64,000 nt of DNA from Isoptericola jiangsuensis (GTDB lineage Bacteria > Actinomycetota > Actinomycetes > Actinomycetales > Cellulomonadaceae), in assembly GCF_002563715.1 (NCBI RefSeq), contig NZ_PDJJ01000001.1, forward strand, positions 1,116,001 to 1,180,000. Direction: 5' to 3'. A model generated the notes under the pieces. The model worked only from the letters and a program-made list of their open reading frames with translations, was not told the origin of the DNA and made no database searches. Below are positions 27,033 to 35,495 of the stretch, piece after piece. Position 1 is the stretch's first letter. Each line of letters opens with the position of its first letter. The position numbers and the translations under genes are program-made.

Positions 27033-30000
27033 CGACGCCCCCCGGCGGCCCGGTCCCCGACGACGCCGCGCCCGACACCCTCGCGGACGAGGAGTGGTGG
27101 TCGGCGCTCGGCGCGGACCACCGCGACGCGGGCCTCGGGTTCCCCGAGCTGGAGCCGTCGCCGCAGGCCCCCGCAGCCCCGCGGTACTCGGCCCGGGACA
27201 TCGCGGAGAAGCTGCGGCGGCCCGCGCCCACGGACGAGCAGGTCGCCGTCATCGAGGCCCCGCTGGAACCGGTGCTGGTCGTGGCCGGCGCCGGGTCCGG
27301 CAAGACGGAGACGATGGCGGCACGCGTCGTCTGGCTCATCGCCAACGGGCTGGTCGAGCCGGAGGAGGTGCTCGGCCTGACGTTCACGCGCAAGGCCGCG
27401 GGCGAGCTCTCGACCCGCGTCCAGTCGCGCCTGGCCCAGCTCGCGCGCGCGGAGGGCCGCACGACGGCCGACCTCGACCTCCTCGCACGCCCCACCGTGG
27501 CGACCTACAACGCGTACGCGGCCTCCCTCGTGGCCGACCACGGGCTGCGCCTCGGCGTGGAGCCGGGCTCACGGCTGCTCGGCGAGGCCAACCAGTGGCA
27601 GCTCGCCGCCGAGGTGGTCGAGTCGTGGGACGGCGACCTGCGCACCGACAAGGCGGTCAGCACGATCGTCGGCGCGGTGCTGTCGCTGTCCGGCGCCCTG
27701 GGCGAGCACCTGCGGGACGTCGAGGAGGCCCGCGCCGCGCTCGAGGACATCGTCGAGCGGCTCGACGCCCTCCCGCTCGGGCCGCGGCAGCGGCAGCGCA
27801 CCCAGGACGTGGAGAAGCTCATCGGGTCGGTCGCCGAGCGGGCCCGCCTCCTCGACCTCGTCGTCGAGTACCGGCGGCGCAAGCGCGTCGCCGACTCCCT
27901 CGACTTCGGCGACCAGGTCGCGTTCGCCGCCGAGCTCGCCCGCGGCGTCCCCGCGGTCGGCGCCGCCGAACGGGCCCGGTACCGGGCGGTGCTGCTCGAC
28001 GAGTACCAGGACACGTCCTACGCGCAGGTCGAGCTGCTGGCCGGGCTGTTCGGCGGCGGGCACGCCGTGACCGCCGTCGGCGACCCGCACCAGTCGATCT
28101 ACGGCTGGCGCGGGGCCTCGGCGGCCGGCCTGTCCCGGTTCCCCGACCGCTTCCGCCACGTCGACGGTGGCGCGGCCGCCGTCCGCTACCTCAGCACCTC
28201 GTGGCGTAACGACGCCGCCGTGCTCGCCGCCGCCAACGTCGCGTCCGGCCCCCTGCGGCGGACCGCCTCCGCGGCCGTCCAGGTGCCCCCGCTGGACCTG
28301 CGCGCCGGCGCCGGTGACGGCGTGGTGCGGGCGCACGTCGCCGCCACCGTCGAGGACGAGGCCGAAGCCGTCGCCGAGTTCGTCGCGGCGCGGTGGCGGC
28401 GCGCCACCCGGCCCGACGGGTCCGACCGCGTCACCGCCGCCGTGCTGTGCCGTGCCCGGTCGCAGTTCGCGGGGATGGAGACCGCCCTGCGGCGTCGCGG
28501 GCTCCCGGTCGAGGTCGTGGGCCTCGGCGGGCTCCTCACCACCCCCGAGGTCGTCGACGTCGTCGCCCTGCTGGAGGCCGTCCACGACCCGTCGCGCGGC
28601 GACTCCCTGCTGCGCCTGCTCACCGGACCCCGCGTCAACCTCGGTGCCGCCGACCTGCACGCCCTCGGGTCGTGGGCGGCCGACCTCGCCCGTCGCGACG
28701 CACCCCGCCGGCCCGGCAGCGACGCTCCCGACGCCGACGGGTCGGACGACGTCACCGTCGTCGAGGGCGACGTCGTCGACCACCGCTCCCTGGTCGACGC
28801 GCTCGACGACCTGCCCGAGCCCGGCCGGGCCGCGCGCGACGGCCGCGTCCTCACCCCGGACGGGCGCACCCGGCTGGTCGCGCTGGCGCGCCTGCTGCGG
28901 GACCTGCGCTCCCTGACGTACCTGTCCCTGCCGGAGCTCGTCGTGGCGGCCGAGCGTGCGCTCGGCCTGGACGTCGAGGTCGCGACCGCGGAGCTCCTCG
29001 CCGACGGGCTCGCCGCCGTCGGCCCGTACGCCGCCGACGGCGTCAGCCGGCGCGGGCGCGAGCACCTCGACGCGTTCCGCGACGTCGCGGCGTCGTTCGC
29101 GCAGTCCGCGGACGTCGCGACGCTGGGTGCGTTCCTCGCCTGGCTGGGCGTGGCCGACGACCAGGAGCGCGGACTCGACATGCCGGTCCGCGAGCCCGAC
29201 CCCGACGCCGTGCAGATCATCACGGCGCACGCCGCCAAGGGGCTCGAGTGGGACGTCGTCGCGGTGCCCGGCCTCGTCGACGGCGTGTTCCCGACCGTCG
29301 CGGAGACGTCCAAGGGCCGCACCTCCCCGGGCTGGCTCTCGGGCCTCGGGGAGCTGCCCTACCCCCTGCGCGGGGACGCCGCCGACCTCCCCGAGCTCCG
29401 GCTCGGAACCGTGGCCGACACCAAGGAGCTCGTGGCCCTGCGCGACGAGTTCGTCCTGGAGTGCGGCGCGCACCAGCTCGCCGAGGAACGACGGCTCGCC
29501 TACGTCGCGTTCACCCGCGCCCGCCGCGAGCTGTTCTGCACGGCCCACTGGTGGGGGACCGCGGCCCGCCCCCGGACCCTGTCCCCGTTCCTGCTGGAGC
29601 TCGCCGAGGCCGGGCTCGTCGACGCCGACGGCTGGGAGCCCGCCCCCGACGGCACGGACAACCCGCGCGACGGCGAGGTCCCGACCGGGGTGTGGCCGGC
29701 GCCCGAGCCCGGCCGGCGCCCGGGGGCCTCCGGCGGCGCCACCGGACCGACGTCCGGCGCCCACGTCGAGGACGACGTCACCCACGACGGCGACCACCCC
29801 GTCGACGCACCCTCCGCCCGCGAGGTGCTCCGCCGGACCGCCGCACGCGTCGCCGCGGCCGTCGACGACACGCCGGCCGACGGCAGGCTCGTCGACGAGG
29901 CCGGGCACGACCTCGTCGGCCTGGCCCGGCTGCTCCTCGCCGAGCGGGCCGACCGGGTCGAGCCGACCGTCGAGACCCCCGCCCACGTGTCCGCGTCCGG

Positions 30001-30592
30001 GCTGGTCCGGCTCGCCCGCGACCGCGACGAGTTCGCGCGCCAGCTCCGCCGTCCCGTCCCCGTCGAACCGACCGTGCACGCCCGCCGCGGCACCCTGTTC
30101 CACGCCTGGGTCGAGCAGTACTTCGGCGCCGCCTCCCTCCTCGACGTCGAGGACATGCCCGGCGCCGACGACGCCGACCCCCACGACGACGTCGTGCTGG
30201 ACGACCTCAAGGAACGGTTCCGGCAGACGCGGTGGGCGGCGCTCACCCCCGTCGCCGTCGAGCAGGACATCGAGACCCCCGTCGCAGGCGTCATGGTCCG
30301 GTCCCGCATCGACGCCGTGTTCGTCGACCCCGACGCGCCGCCCCCCGCCCCGGGCGAGCCGCCCGCCGTCGTCGTCGTCGACTGGAAGACCGGCCGCGAG
30401 CCCCGCGACCCCGCCGACCGGGCGCAGCGCGAGGTCCAGCTCGCCGCCTACCGCCTCGCCTGGTCCCGCTGGAAGGGCGTCCCGGTCGACAAGGTCAGCG
30501 CCGCGTTCGTCCACGTGGCCGACGGCACCACCATCCGCCCGGCGGAGCTCCTGGACGAAGCAGGCCTGGAAGCCCTGGTCCGGGGCGGCTGA
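27029..30592 (+). CDS. adnB: AdnB-like lead motor subunit
   Basis: 1187-residue partner of AdnA. The SF1A motor is complete: Walker A GAGSGKT (K92), motif II LLDEYQDTS, motif III VGDPHQSIYGWRGA, motif V ITAHAAKGLEWDVV and motif VI YVAFTRARREL. The C-terminal nuclease has GTLFHAWVEQYF, a RSRIDAVFVD strand, VVVDWKTGREP and VQLAAYRLAW; it lacks the Cys cluster of AdnA. Pro/Gly/Asp-rich insertions near residues 880-930 are probably disordered. GTG 27029 overlaps the adnA stop, so the subunits are made together. Confidence 0.93.
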   Translation: MTTPPGGPVPDDAAPDTLADEEWWSALGADHRDAGLGFPELEPSPQAPAAPRYSARDIAEKLRRPAPTDEQVAVIEAPLEPVLVVAGAGSGKTETMAARVVWLIANGLVEPEEVLGLTFTRKAAGELSTRVQSRLAQLARAEGRTTADLDLLARPTVATYNAYAASLVADHGLRLGVEPGSRLLGEANQWQLAAEVVESWDGDLRTDKAVSTIVGAVLSLSGALGEHLRDVEEARAALEDIVERLDALPLGPRQRQRTQDVEKLIGSVAERARLLDLVVEYRRRKRVADSLDFGDQVAFAAELARGVPAVGAAERARYRAVLLDEYQDTSYAQVELLAGLFGGGHAVTAVGDPHQSIYGWRGASAAGLSRFPDRFRHVDGGAAAVRYLSTSWRNDAAVLAAANVASGPLRRTASAAVQVPPLDLRAGAGDGVVRAHVAATVEDEAEAVAEFVAARWRRATRPDGSDRVTAAVLCRARSQFAGMETALRRRGLPVEVVGLGGLLTTPEVVDVVALLEAVHDPSRGDSLLRLLTGPRVNLGAADLHALGSWAADLARRDAPRRPGSDAPDADGSDDVTVVEGDVVDHRSLVDALDDLPEPGRAARDGRVLTPDGRTRLVALARLLRDLRSLTYLSLPELVVAAERALGLDVEVATAELLADGLAAVGPYAADGVSRRGREHLDAFRDVAASFAQSADVATLGAFLAWLGVADDQERGLDMPVREPDPDAVQIITAHAAKGLEWDVVAVPGLVDGVFPTVAETSKGRTSPGWLSGLGELPYPLRGDAADLPELRLGTVADTKELVALRDEFVLECGAHQLAEERRLAYVAFTRARRELFCTAHWWGTAARPRTLSPFLLELAEAGLVDADGWEPAPDGTDNPRDGEVPTGVWPAPEPGRRPGASGGATGPTSGAHVEDDVTHDGDHPVDAPSAREVLRRTAARVAAAVDDTPADGRLVDEAGHDLVGLARLLLAERADRVEPTVETPAHVSASGLVRLARDRDEFARQLRRPVPVEPTVHARRGTLFHAWVEQYFGAASLLDVEDMPGADDADPHDDVVLDDLKERFRQTRWAALTPVAVEQDIETPVAGVMVRSRIDAVFVDPDAPPPAPGEPPAVVVVDWKTGREPRDPADRAQREVQLAAYRLAWSRWKGVPVDKVSAAFVHVADGTTIRPAELLDEAGLEALVRGG

Positions 30593-30620
30593 CCTTCCGC
30601 CGTGCGCGAGTGCCTCCGCC

Positions 30621-31544
30621 TCAGGCGGGGGCGTCCTCGCGCGTCGCCTCGTCCAGGTCCGCCAGCATCGACTCGGCGTCCGCGACGACGTCGGCGAGAC
30701 CACGGCGCACGCCGTGCAGCAGCCAGCGGGCCAGCGCGAGCTCACCGACGAGCAGCGCCCGGTCGACGAGCCTCGGGTCGGTGAGCTCGGTGCGGCGGAG
30801 CTGGTAGGCCTCCATGATCGCGTCGACGCAGTCGGGCGGCGCCGCGGCGAGGAGCCACGCGAGGTCGTCGGCGGGGTCGGCGACGCGCGCGTCCGACCAC
30901 CCGCTGATGCTGGTGACGCGGTTGCCGGAGACGAGCACCTGGTCGGGCGCGAGGTCGCCGTGCACGACGACGGGCTGGAACCGCCAGAGGCTGACGTCCT
31001 CCAGGGCGTGCTCCCAGCGGCGCAGCAGGTCGGTGGGGACGCGGCGGGTCGCGGCGGCCTCGTCGAGCTCGACGAGGCGCCGCTCGCGGTACTCGGCGGC
31101 GGTGTACGAGGGGAGGCCGCACGCCTCGACCACGGCGGCGGGGAGCTCGTGGACGGCCGCGAGGGTGCGACCGAGGTCGGCGGCGAGCCCGGGTCCGGGA
31201 CGCAGCGCACCGACGTCGAGCGGTGCGCCGGTGAGGCGCTGGTGCACGACGGCGCGACCGCCCTCGGGGAGCAGCGCCGACCCGGCGATCTGCGGCACGG
31301 TGAAGGGCAGCACCCCGGCCTGCACGTACAGGTGGAGCGACTCCAGCAGCTCGATCTCGGCCTCGAGCGCCGCGCCGGCGAGCGCGGTGGTGGGAGCACG
31401 CACCATCCACTCGTCGCCGTCGACGGTGGTGACGACGGCGACGTCGTAGTCGCCGGGGACGTCGTCGGCGTGCACGGTCCTCGCGTCGAGGCCGGGGACG
31501 GCGGCCGTCGACAGGGCGGCGAGGGCGAGCGGGCTGCGGGGCAC
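30621..31544 (-). CDS. Phosphotransferase-fold (APH) protein, active site altered
   Basis: 307-residue protein of the aminoglycoside/macrolide phosphotransferase fold. The Brenner motif reads VVHGDLAPDQVLV, keeping the catalytic Asp but with Gln where the Mg-binding Asn is usual. The DFG-equivalent segment reads ISGWSDARVADPADDLAWL, lacking the metal-binding Asp. It may be a pseudokinase or use a shifted active site. Convergent with adnB. GTG 31544 lies 6 nt after a TACGGT box, indicating a leaderless transcript. Confidence 0.82.
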   Translation of the reverse strand: MPRSPLALAALSTAAVPGLDARTVHADDVPGDYDVAVVTTVDGDEWMVRAPTTALAGAALEAEIELLESLHLYVQAGVLPFTVPQIAGSALLPEGGRAVVHQRLTGAPLDVGALRPGPGLAADLGRTLAAVHELPAAVVEACGLPSYTAAEYRERRLVELDEAAATRRVPTDLLRRWEHALEDVSLWRFQPVVVHGDLAPDQVLVSGNRVTSISGWSDARVADPADDLAWLLAAAPPDCVDAIMEAYQLRRTELTDPRLVDRALLVGELALARWLLHGVRRGLADVVADAESMLADLDEATREDAPA

Positions 31545-31550
31545 GTGCTC

Positions 31551-31556
31551 ACCGTA
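31551..31556 (-). promoter_or_regulatory. Leaderless -10 box of the APH-fold gene
   Basis: TACGGT on the minus strand ends 6 nt before GTG 31544. The same hexamer serves the divergent nudC gene at 31635. Confidence 0.55.
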
Positions 31557-31634
31557 GTGCGGCGGCGACGGCCGCGGGACCCTGCGGGCCGGGCGTGTCC
31601 GGTGCGGGGCGCCGGGCGGCCCGGCGTCGCGGGG

Positions 31635-31640
31635 TACGGT
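31635..31640 (+). promoter_or_regulatory. Leaderless -10 box of nudC
   Basis: TACGGT ends 7 nt before GTG 31648. With the box at 31551 it forms a divergent promoter pair about 80 bp apart. Confidence 0.55.
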
Positions 31641-31647
31641 CGCTCGC

Positions 31648-32592
31648 GTGGACGTCCTCGACCTGCCCTTCACCCGGACCCGGCACGACCGTGCGGCGCA
31701 CCGCCGCACCGAGCCGGACCTCGTCGCGCGAGCCCTGGCCGACCCGACCACGCGGGCGGTGGTGCTGCACCGCGGGCGGCTGGCCGTGGCGGGGGAGCCC
31801 GCGCGTGCGGCGCTGCTGCCGGCGTCCGGGCTGCCGGACGGGCTCGCCCTGTTCCTCGGGGAGCACGACGGGGCGGCGTGCCTCGCGGTCGTCCTGCCCG
31901 CCGACGACGACCCGGCCCCCCCGGCGGGGGCGGACGCGTGGGCGGGCCTGCGCGACATCGCCCGGGAGCAGGTGGCGGCGCTCGCGGCGGACGACGACGC
32001 GGCGGTGCTGGCGCACGGGCTGGCCGTCGAGGCGGTGGCGCTGGCGGGCTGGCACGGCACCCACGGGTACTGCCCGCGCTGCGGGGCGCCCAGCGAGGTG
32101 GTGCAGGGCGGCTGGGCGCGGCGCTGCCCGGTGGACGGCCGCGAGTCGTACCCGCGCACGGACCCGGCGGTCATCATGGCGGTCGTCGACGACGACGACC
32201 GGCTGCTCCTGGGTCACGCGGCGACGTGGGCACCGGGCCGGTTCTCCACCCTGGCGGGGTTCGTCGAGGCGGGGGAGGCGCTGGAGGACGCGGTGCGGCG
32301 CGAGGTCGCCGAGGAGGCGGGCGTGACGGTCGGGTCCGGGCCGGGGGACGTGGTCTACCGGGGGTCGCAGCCGTGGCCGTTCCCGGCGTCGCTGATGCTG
32401 GGCTTCCGTGCCCGGGCGGTCACCACGGAGGTCCGCACCGACGACGACGAGGTGACGGACGCGCGCTGGTTCACCCGCGCGGGGCTGCTGGCCGCGGTGG
32501 AGGCGGGGGAGGTGGGCCTGCCGGGGCGGGCGTCGATCGCCCGCGCGCTCGTCGAGGAGTGGTACGGGGGCGAGCTGCCCGGCTCCTGGTGA
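31648..32592 (+). CDS. nudC: NAD+ diphosphatase / NAD-cap decapping enzyme
   Basis: Nudix hydrolase of 314 residues that splits NADH/NAD into NMN and AMP and can remove NAD caps from RNA. The zinc-ribbon region reads YCPRCGAP...RRCPVDG, with three of the four usual Cys. The Nudix box GFVEAGEALEDAV-RREVAEEAGV is intact, and the NADH-pyrophosphatase signature SQPWPFPAS follows. GTG 31648 is placed 7 nt after a TACGGT box. Confidence 0.94.
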   Translation: MDVLDLPFTRTRHDRAAHRRTEPDLVARALADPTTRAVVLHRGRLAVAGEPARAALLPASGLPDGLALFLGEHDGAACLAVVLPADDDPAPPAGADAWAGLRDIAREQVAALAADDDAAVLAHGLAVEAVALAGWHGTHGYCPRCGAPSEVVQGGWARRCPVDGRESYPRTDPAVIMAVVDDDDRLLLGHAATWAPGRFSTLAGFVEAGEALEDAVRREVAEEAGVTVGSGPGDVVYRGSQPWPFPASLMLGFRARAVTTEVRTDDDEVTDARWFTRAGLLAAVEAGEVGLPGRASIARALVEEWYGGELPGSW

Positions 32593-32622
32593 CCTCGGGG
32601 CCACCAGGGCCGGGCGTCGTCG

Positions 32623-32889
32623 TCAGCGGGTGAGCGCGGCCCGGACGTCGGCGAGCGTCGGGTTGGTGGCGGCGCTGCCGTCCGGGTAGACGACCGTGGG
32701 GACGGTCCGGTTGCCGCCGTTGACCTGCTCGACGTAGGCGGCGGTCTCCGGCTGCTCCTCGATGTCGATCACCGTGTAGCGGATGCCCTCGGAGTCGAGC
32801 TGCGTGCGCAGCCGCCGGCAGTAGCCGCACCAGGTGGTCGAGTACATGGTGACGGTGCCGGGCTCGGGGAGCGACGGGGTGGCGGTCAT
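32623..32889 (-). CDS. Mycoredoxin (glutaredoxin-like)
   Basis: 88-residue thiol reductase with the active site WCGYC (C21, C24) and the glutaredoxin cis-Pro region TVPTVV. Mycoredoxins reduce mycothiol-mixed disulfides in actinobacteria. The ATG follows CAGGAGAT. In M. tuberculosis (Rv3198A) it also lies between nudC and uvrD2. Divergent from uvrD2 with 61 bp between the starts. Confidence 0.93.
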   Translation of the reverse strand: MTATPSLPEPGTVTMYSTTWCGYCRRLRTQLDSEGIRYTVIDIEEQPETAAYVEQVNGGNRTVPTVVYPDGSAATNPTLADVRAALTR

Positions 32890-32950
32890 CGGGGGGATCT
32901 CCTGTGGACGGGGGTGGCGGTGTCGGTCTCGGCTGCGACAATCGCAGACG

Positions 32951-34984
32951 ATGTCCCTCACGACCAACTCAGCCGGTGCCCCGCTTCATCCCGACGCGAT
33001 CCTCGACGCGCTCGACCCCGAGCAGCGGGAGGTCGCGCTCGCCCTGACCGGTCCGGTCTGCGTCCTGGCGGGCGCGGGCACGGGCAAGACGCGCGCGATC
33101 ACGCACCGCATCGCCTACGGGGTGCGCACGGGCGCGTACGCCCCGACGTCGGTGCTCGCGGTGACGTTCACGGCGCGGGCGGCCGGTGAGATGCGGACCC
33201 GGTTGCGCGACCTGGGCGTGGCCGGGGTGCAGGCCCGCACGTTCCATGCGGCGGCGCTGCGCCAGCTCGGCTACTTCTGGCCGCGGATCGTGGGCGGCGC
33301 GCCGCCGCAGATCCTGGAGCACAAGGCCGCGGCGGTGGCGGAGGCCGCGCGCCGGCTCGGGGTGGCGGTGGACCGGGTGGCGGTGCGCGACCTCGCGAGC
33401 GAGGTGGAGTGGGCGAAGTCGTCGCTGGTCGGCGCGGACGACTACGAGAAGGCCGCGGCCGCCGAGGACCGCGCGGAGCCGTCCGGGCACGACCCGCAGA
33501 CGGTGTCCCGGCTCATCGCGGCGTACGAGGACGTCAAGACGGAGCGGGGCGTCATCGACTTCGAGGACGTCCTGCTCATGCTGGCCGACATGCTGGGCTC
33601 GCACCCGCACGTCGCCGACCAGGTGCGCTCGCAGTACCGGCACTTCCTCGTCGACGAGTTCCAGGACGTGTCGCCCCTGCAGGAGTACCTGCTGGGCCTG
33701 TGGCTGGGGGACCGCAAGGAGCTGTGCGTCGTCGGGGACCCGTCGCAGACGATCTACTCGTTCACGGGGGCCACCCAGCACTATCTCCTGGACTTCCCGC
33801 GCCGGTACCGCGGCGCGCAGGTGATCCGGCTGGTGCGGGACTACCGCTCGACGCCGCAGGTGGTGCACCTGGCCAACGACGTCCTGCGCCGGGGCCGGGT
33901 GACGAACGCCCTCGAGCTGGTCGCGCAGCGGCCCGCGGGCCCGCCGGTGGCGTTCACCACGTACGACGACGACGAGGCGGAGGCCGCCGGGATCGCGGCA
34001 CGTGCCGCCCGGCTCGTGGCGAGCGGGGTGCGTGCGAGCGAGATCGCGGTGCTGTACCGCACGAACTCCCAGTCGGCGGCTTTCGAGTCGGCGCTGTCCG
34101 ACGCCGGGGTGAGCTATCAGGTGCGTGGCGGCGACCGGTTCTTCAACCGCAGGGACGTGCGTGACGCCGTCGTCCTGCTGCGGGGTGCCGCGCGCTCGGC
34201 GGACCCGGACCAGCCCATGCCGGAGCAGGTGCGCGACGTGCTGCTGTCGGCGGGCTGGGCGGAGAAGCCGCCCGCCGCGCGGGGTGCGACGCGCGAGCGC
34301 TGGGAGGCGATGCAGGCCCTCGTCGGGCTCGCCGACGACCTCGCCGCCGCAGCGCCCGAGGACGCGCCCGCGACCCTGGAGGGTCTGGTCGCGGAGCTCA
34401 CCGAGCGGGCGGCCGCGCAGCACGCCCCCACGGTGGAGGGCGTGACCCTCGCGTCGTTGCACGCCGCGAAGGGCCTGGAGTGGGACGCGGTGTTCCTCGC
34501 GGGGATGAGCGAGGGCCTCATGCCGATCTCCCTGGCGGAGACCGACGACGGCGTGGACGAGGAGCGGCGGCTGCTCTACGTCGGGGTGACCCGCGCCCGG
34601 GAGCACCTGGAGCTGTCGTACGCCCGGTCGCGGAACCCGGGAGGTCGGGCGTCGCGCAAGCGCACCCGGTTCCTCGACGGGCTCTGGCCCGACGACCGCC
34701 GGGCCGGGGCGGGCCGGGCGCAGCGCGGTCAGGCGCGGGCCCGGCTCGGCGAGGCCGACGCGGAGCTGTTCGACGCGCTGCGCGAGTGGCGTTCCTCGGT
34801 GGCACGGGAGACCGACAAGCCGGCGTACACCGTGCTGGGTGACGCGACGCTCGCGGCGATCGCCGAGCTGCGGCCCGGGTCGACCGCCCAGCTCGCCCGG
34901 ATCAACGGCATCGGCCCGGCGAAGATCGACCGGTACGGCCAGACGCTGCTCAGCCTCGTGGAGACCGCCGGGCGCGGGACCTGA
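32951..34984 (+). CDS. uvrD2: UvrD2-type ATP-dependent DNA helicase with HRDC domain
   Basis: SF1A helicase of 677 residues. Walker A GAGTGKT (K46), motif II VDEFQDVS, GDPSQTIYSFTGA, SLHAAKGLEWDAV and YVGVTRAREHL are present. A C-terminal HRDC domain (about 600-675, ELRPGSTAQLARINGIGPAKID) identifies UvrD2. The linker between motor and HRDC (SRNPGGRASRKR... to ...REWRSSVARE) has no cysteine, whereas mycobacterial UvrD2 carries an essential tetracysteine module there. The start ATG is 8 nt after GACAAT, a possible leaderless -10. Confidence 0.94.
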   Translation: MSLTTNSAGAPLHPDAILDALDPEQREVALALTGPVCVLAGAGTGKTRAITHRIAYGVRTGAYAPTSVLAVTFTARAAGEMRTRLRDLGVAGVQARTFHAAALRQLGYFWPRIVGGAPPQILEHKAAAVAEAARRLGVAVDRVAVRDLASEVEWAKSSLVGADDYEKAAAAEDRAEPSGHDPQTVSRLIAAYEDVKTERGVIDFEDVLLMLADMLGSHPHVADQVRSQYRHFLVDEFQDVSPLQEYLLGLWLGDRKELCVVGDPSQTIYSFTGATQHYLLDFPRRYRGAQVIRLVRDYRSTPQVVHLANDVLRRGRVTNALELVAQRPAGPPVAFTTYDDDEAEAAGIAARAARLVASGVRASEIAVLYRTNSQSAAFESALSDAGVSYQVRGGDRFFNRRDVRDAVVLLRGAARSADPDQPMPEQVRDVLLSAGWAEKPPAARGATRERWEAMQALVGLADDLAAAAPEDAPATLEGLVAELTERAAAQHAPTVEGVTLASLHAAKGLEWDAVFLAGMSEGLMPISLAETDDGVDEERRLLYVGVTRAREHLELSYARSRNPGGRASRKRTRFLDGLWPDDRRAGAGRAQRGQARARLGEADAELFDALREWRSSVARETDKPAYTVLGDATLAAIAELRPGSTAQLARINGIGPAKIDRYGQTLLSLVETAGRGT

Positions 34985-34991
34985 CCGGCGT

Positions 34992-35018
34992 CCCCGGGTA
35001 GCCGGACGAGGCCCGGGG
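34992..35018 (+). terminator. Weak terminator after uvrD2
   Basis: A 7-bp CCCCGGG/CCCGGGG stem with a 13-nt loop just after the uvrD2 stop codon and before the whiB7 promoter. Confidence 0.35.
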
Positions 35019-35053
35019 AGGGCCGTCGCGGGACCGGAGAAAAAAGTTCGGGA

Positions 35054-35091
35054 AAAAAGATGTGGCGACCCCGGCGGCGAGGTCTATGCTC
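35054..35091 (+). promoter_or_regulatory. Probable WhiB7-autoregulated promoter
   Basis: An A6 tract (35054-35059) ends 3 bp before a -35-like GTGGCG (35063-35068), followed after 17 bp by a TATGCT -10 (35086-35091). A second A6 tract is at about 35041. An AT-rich block 3 bp upstream of the -35 is the recognised feature of WhiB7-dependent promoters, read by the AT-hook. It stands out in sequence that is otherwise about 75% GC. The transcript would start near 35098, giving a leader of about 400 nt. Confidence 0.7.
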
Positions 35092-35162
35092 GTCCTGACC
35101 GAGTTCGTGGCGGTCCGTGCCGAGAGGTGCGGGCCCGAGACAGTGAGGAGGTGGGTGAAGAG

Positions 35163-35327
35163 ATGGAGATCATGAAGCCGTTCATCGGCGCGATCGGCAA
35201 CGTCACGGGGGAGAACTCTGCCCTGCGTGGACCTGTGCCGACCGTGCGTCTGCGCGCGCGTCACGCCACCGGCGAGCTCCTCGCCGATCTCGCACCCAGC
35301 TCCGCCACCTGGAGTCAACCGGTCTGA
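35163..35327 (+). CDS. Upstream leader ORF of whiB7 (54 codons)
   Basis: Small ORF encoding a 54-residue peptide beginning MEIMKPFIGAIGN and ending SSATWSQPV. A strong RBS (GTGAGGAGGT) lies upstream of its ATG; a second ATG is three codons later. Its stop codon lies in the loop of a 5-bp stem (CCGGT/ACCGG, 35319-35334), a few bases before the terminator arm at 35339. In mycobacteria and Streptomyces a uORF in this position senses ribosome slowing by antibiotics and controls termination before whiB7. The peptide has no recognisable domain. Confidence 0.8.
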   Translation: MEIMKPFIGAIGNVTGENSALRGPVPTVRLRARHATGELLADLAPSSATWSQPV

Positions 35328-35338
35328 GCACCGGTCCA

Positions 35339-35379
35339 GGCCGCGGAGTCCAACTGGGACCCGCGGCCTTCGTCTTTCC
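35339..35379 (+). terminator. Intrinsic attenuator in the whiB7 leader
   Basis: A stem of 8 bp (GGCCGCGG/CCGCGGCC), one bulged A and 4 further bp with a 5-nt loop, followed by the T-rich TTCGTCTTT. It starts 12 nt after the uORF stop codon and 157 nt before whiB7. It is one of few hairpins here with a clear T-tract, as expected for a true Rho-independent attenuator. Confidence 0.8.
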
Positions 35380-35441
35380 CCACCGGGAAGTCGGCCCTCA
35401 CCGGCCGGACGAACCGGAACCCCGATCACGGGGATCCACCG

Positions 35442-35482
35442 CAGGTCCTGAACATCGACGTTCACACCACACCCAGGACCTG
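35442..35482 (+). promoter_or_regulatory. Stem next to the whiB7 ribosome binding site
   Basis: CAGGTCCTG (35442-35450) pairs perfectly with CAGGACCTG (35474-35482), which ends 3 nt before the GGAGG of whiB7. A smaller CCCCG/CGGGG hairpin is at 35420-35433. These could influence translation or form part of an antiterminator; the role is inferred. Confidence 0.4.
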
Positions 35483-35495
35483 ACGGAGGAACATC

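Noticed and set aside
30593-30640. Terminator between adnB and the APH-fold gene
   Set aside because: A short CCTCCGCC/GGCGGGGG pairing overlaps the APH-fold stop codon; too short and GC-biased to separate from chance.
32914-33189. Separate small gene overlapping the uvrD2 start
   Set aside because: It is an out-of-frame shadow of the helicase Walker A region.
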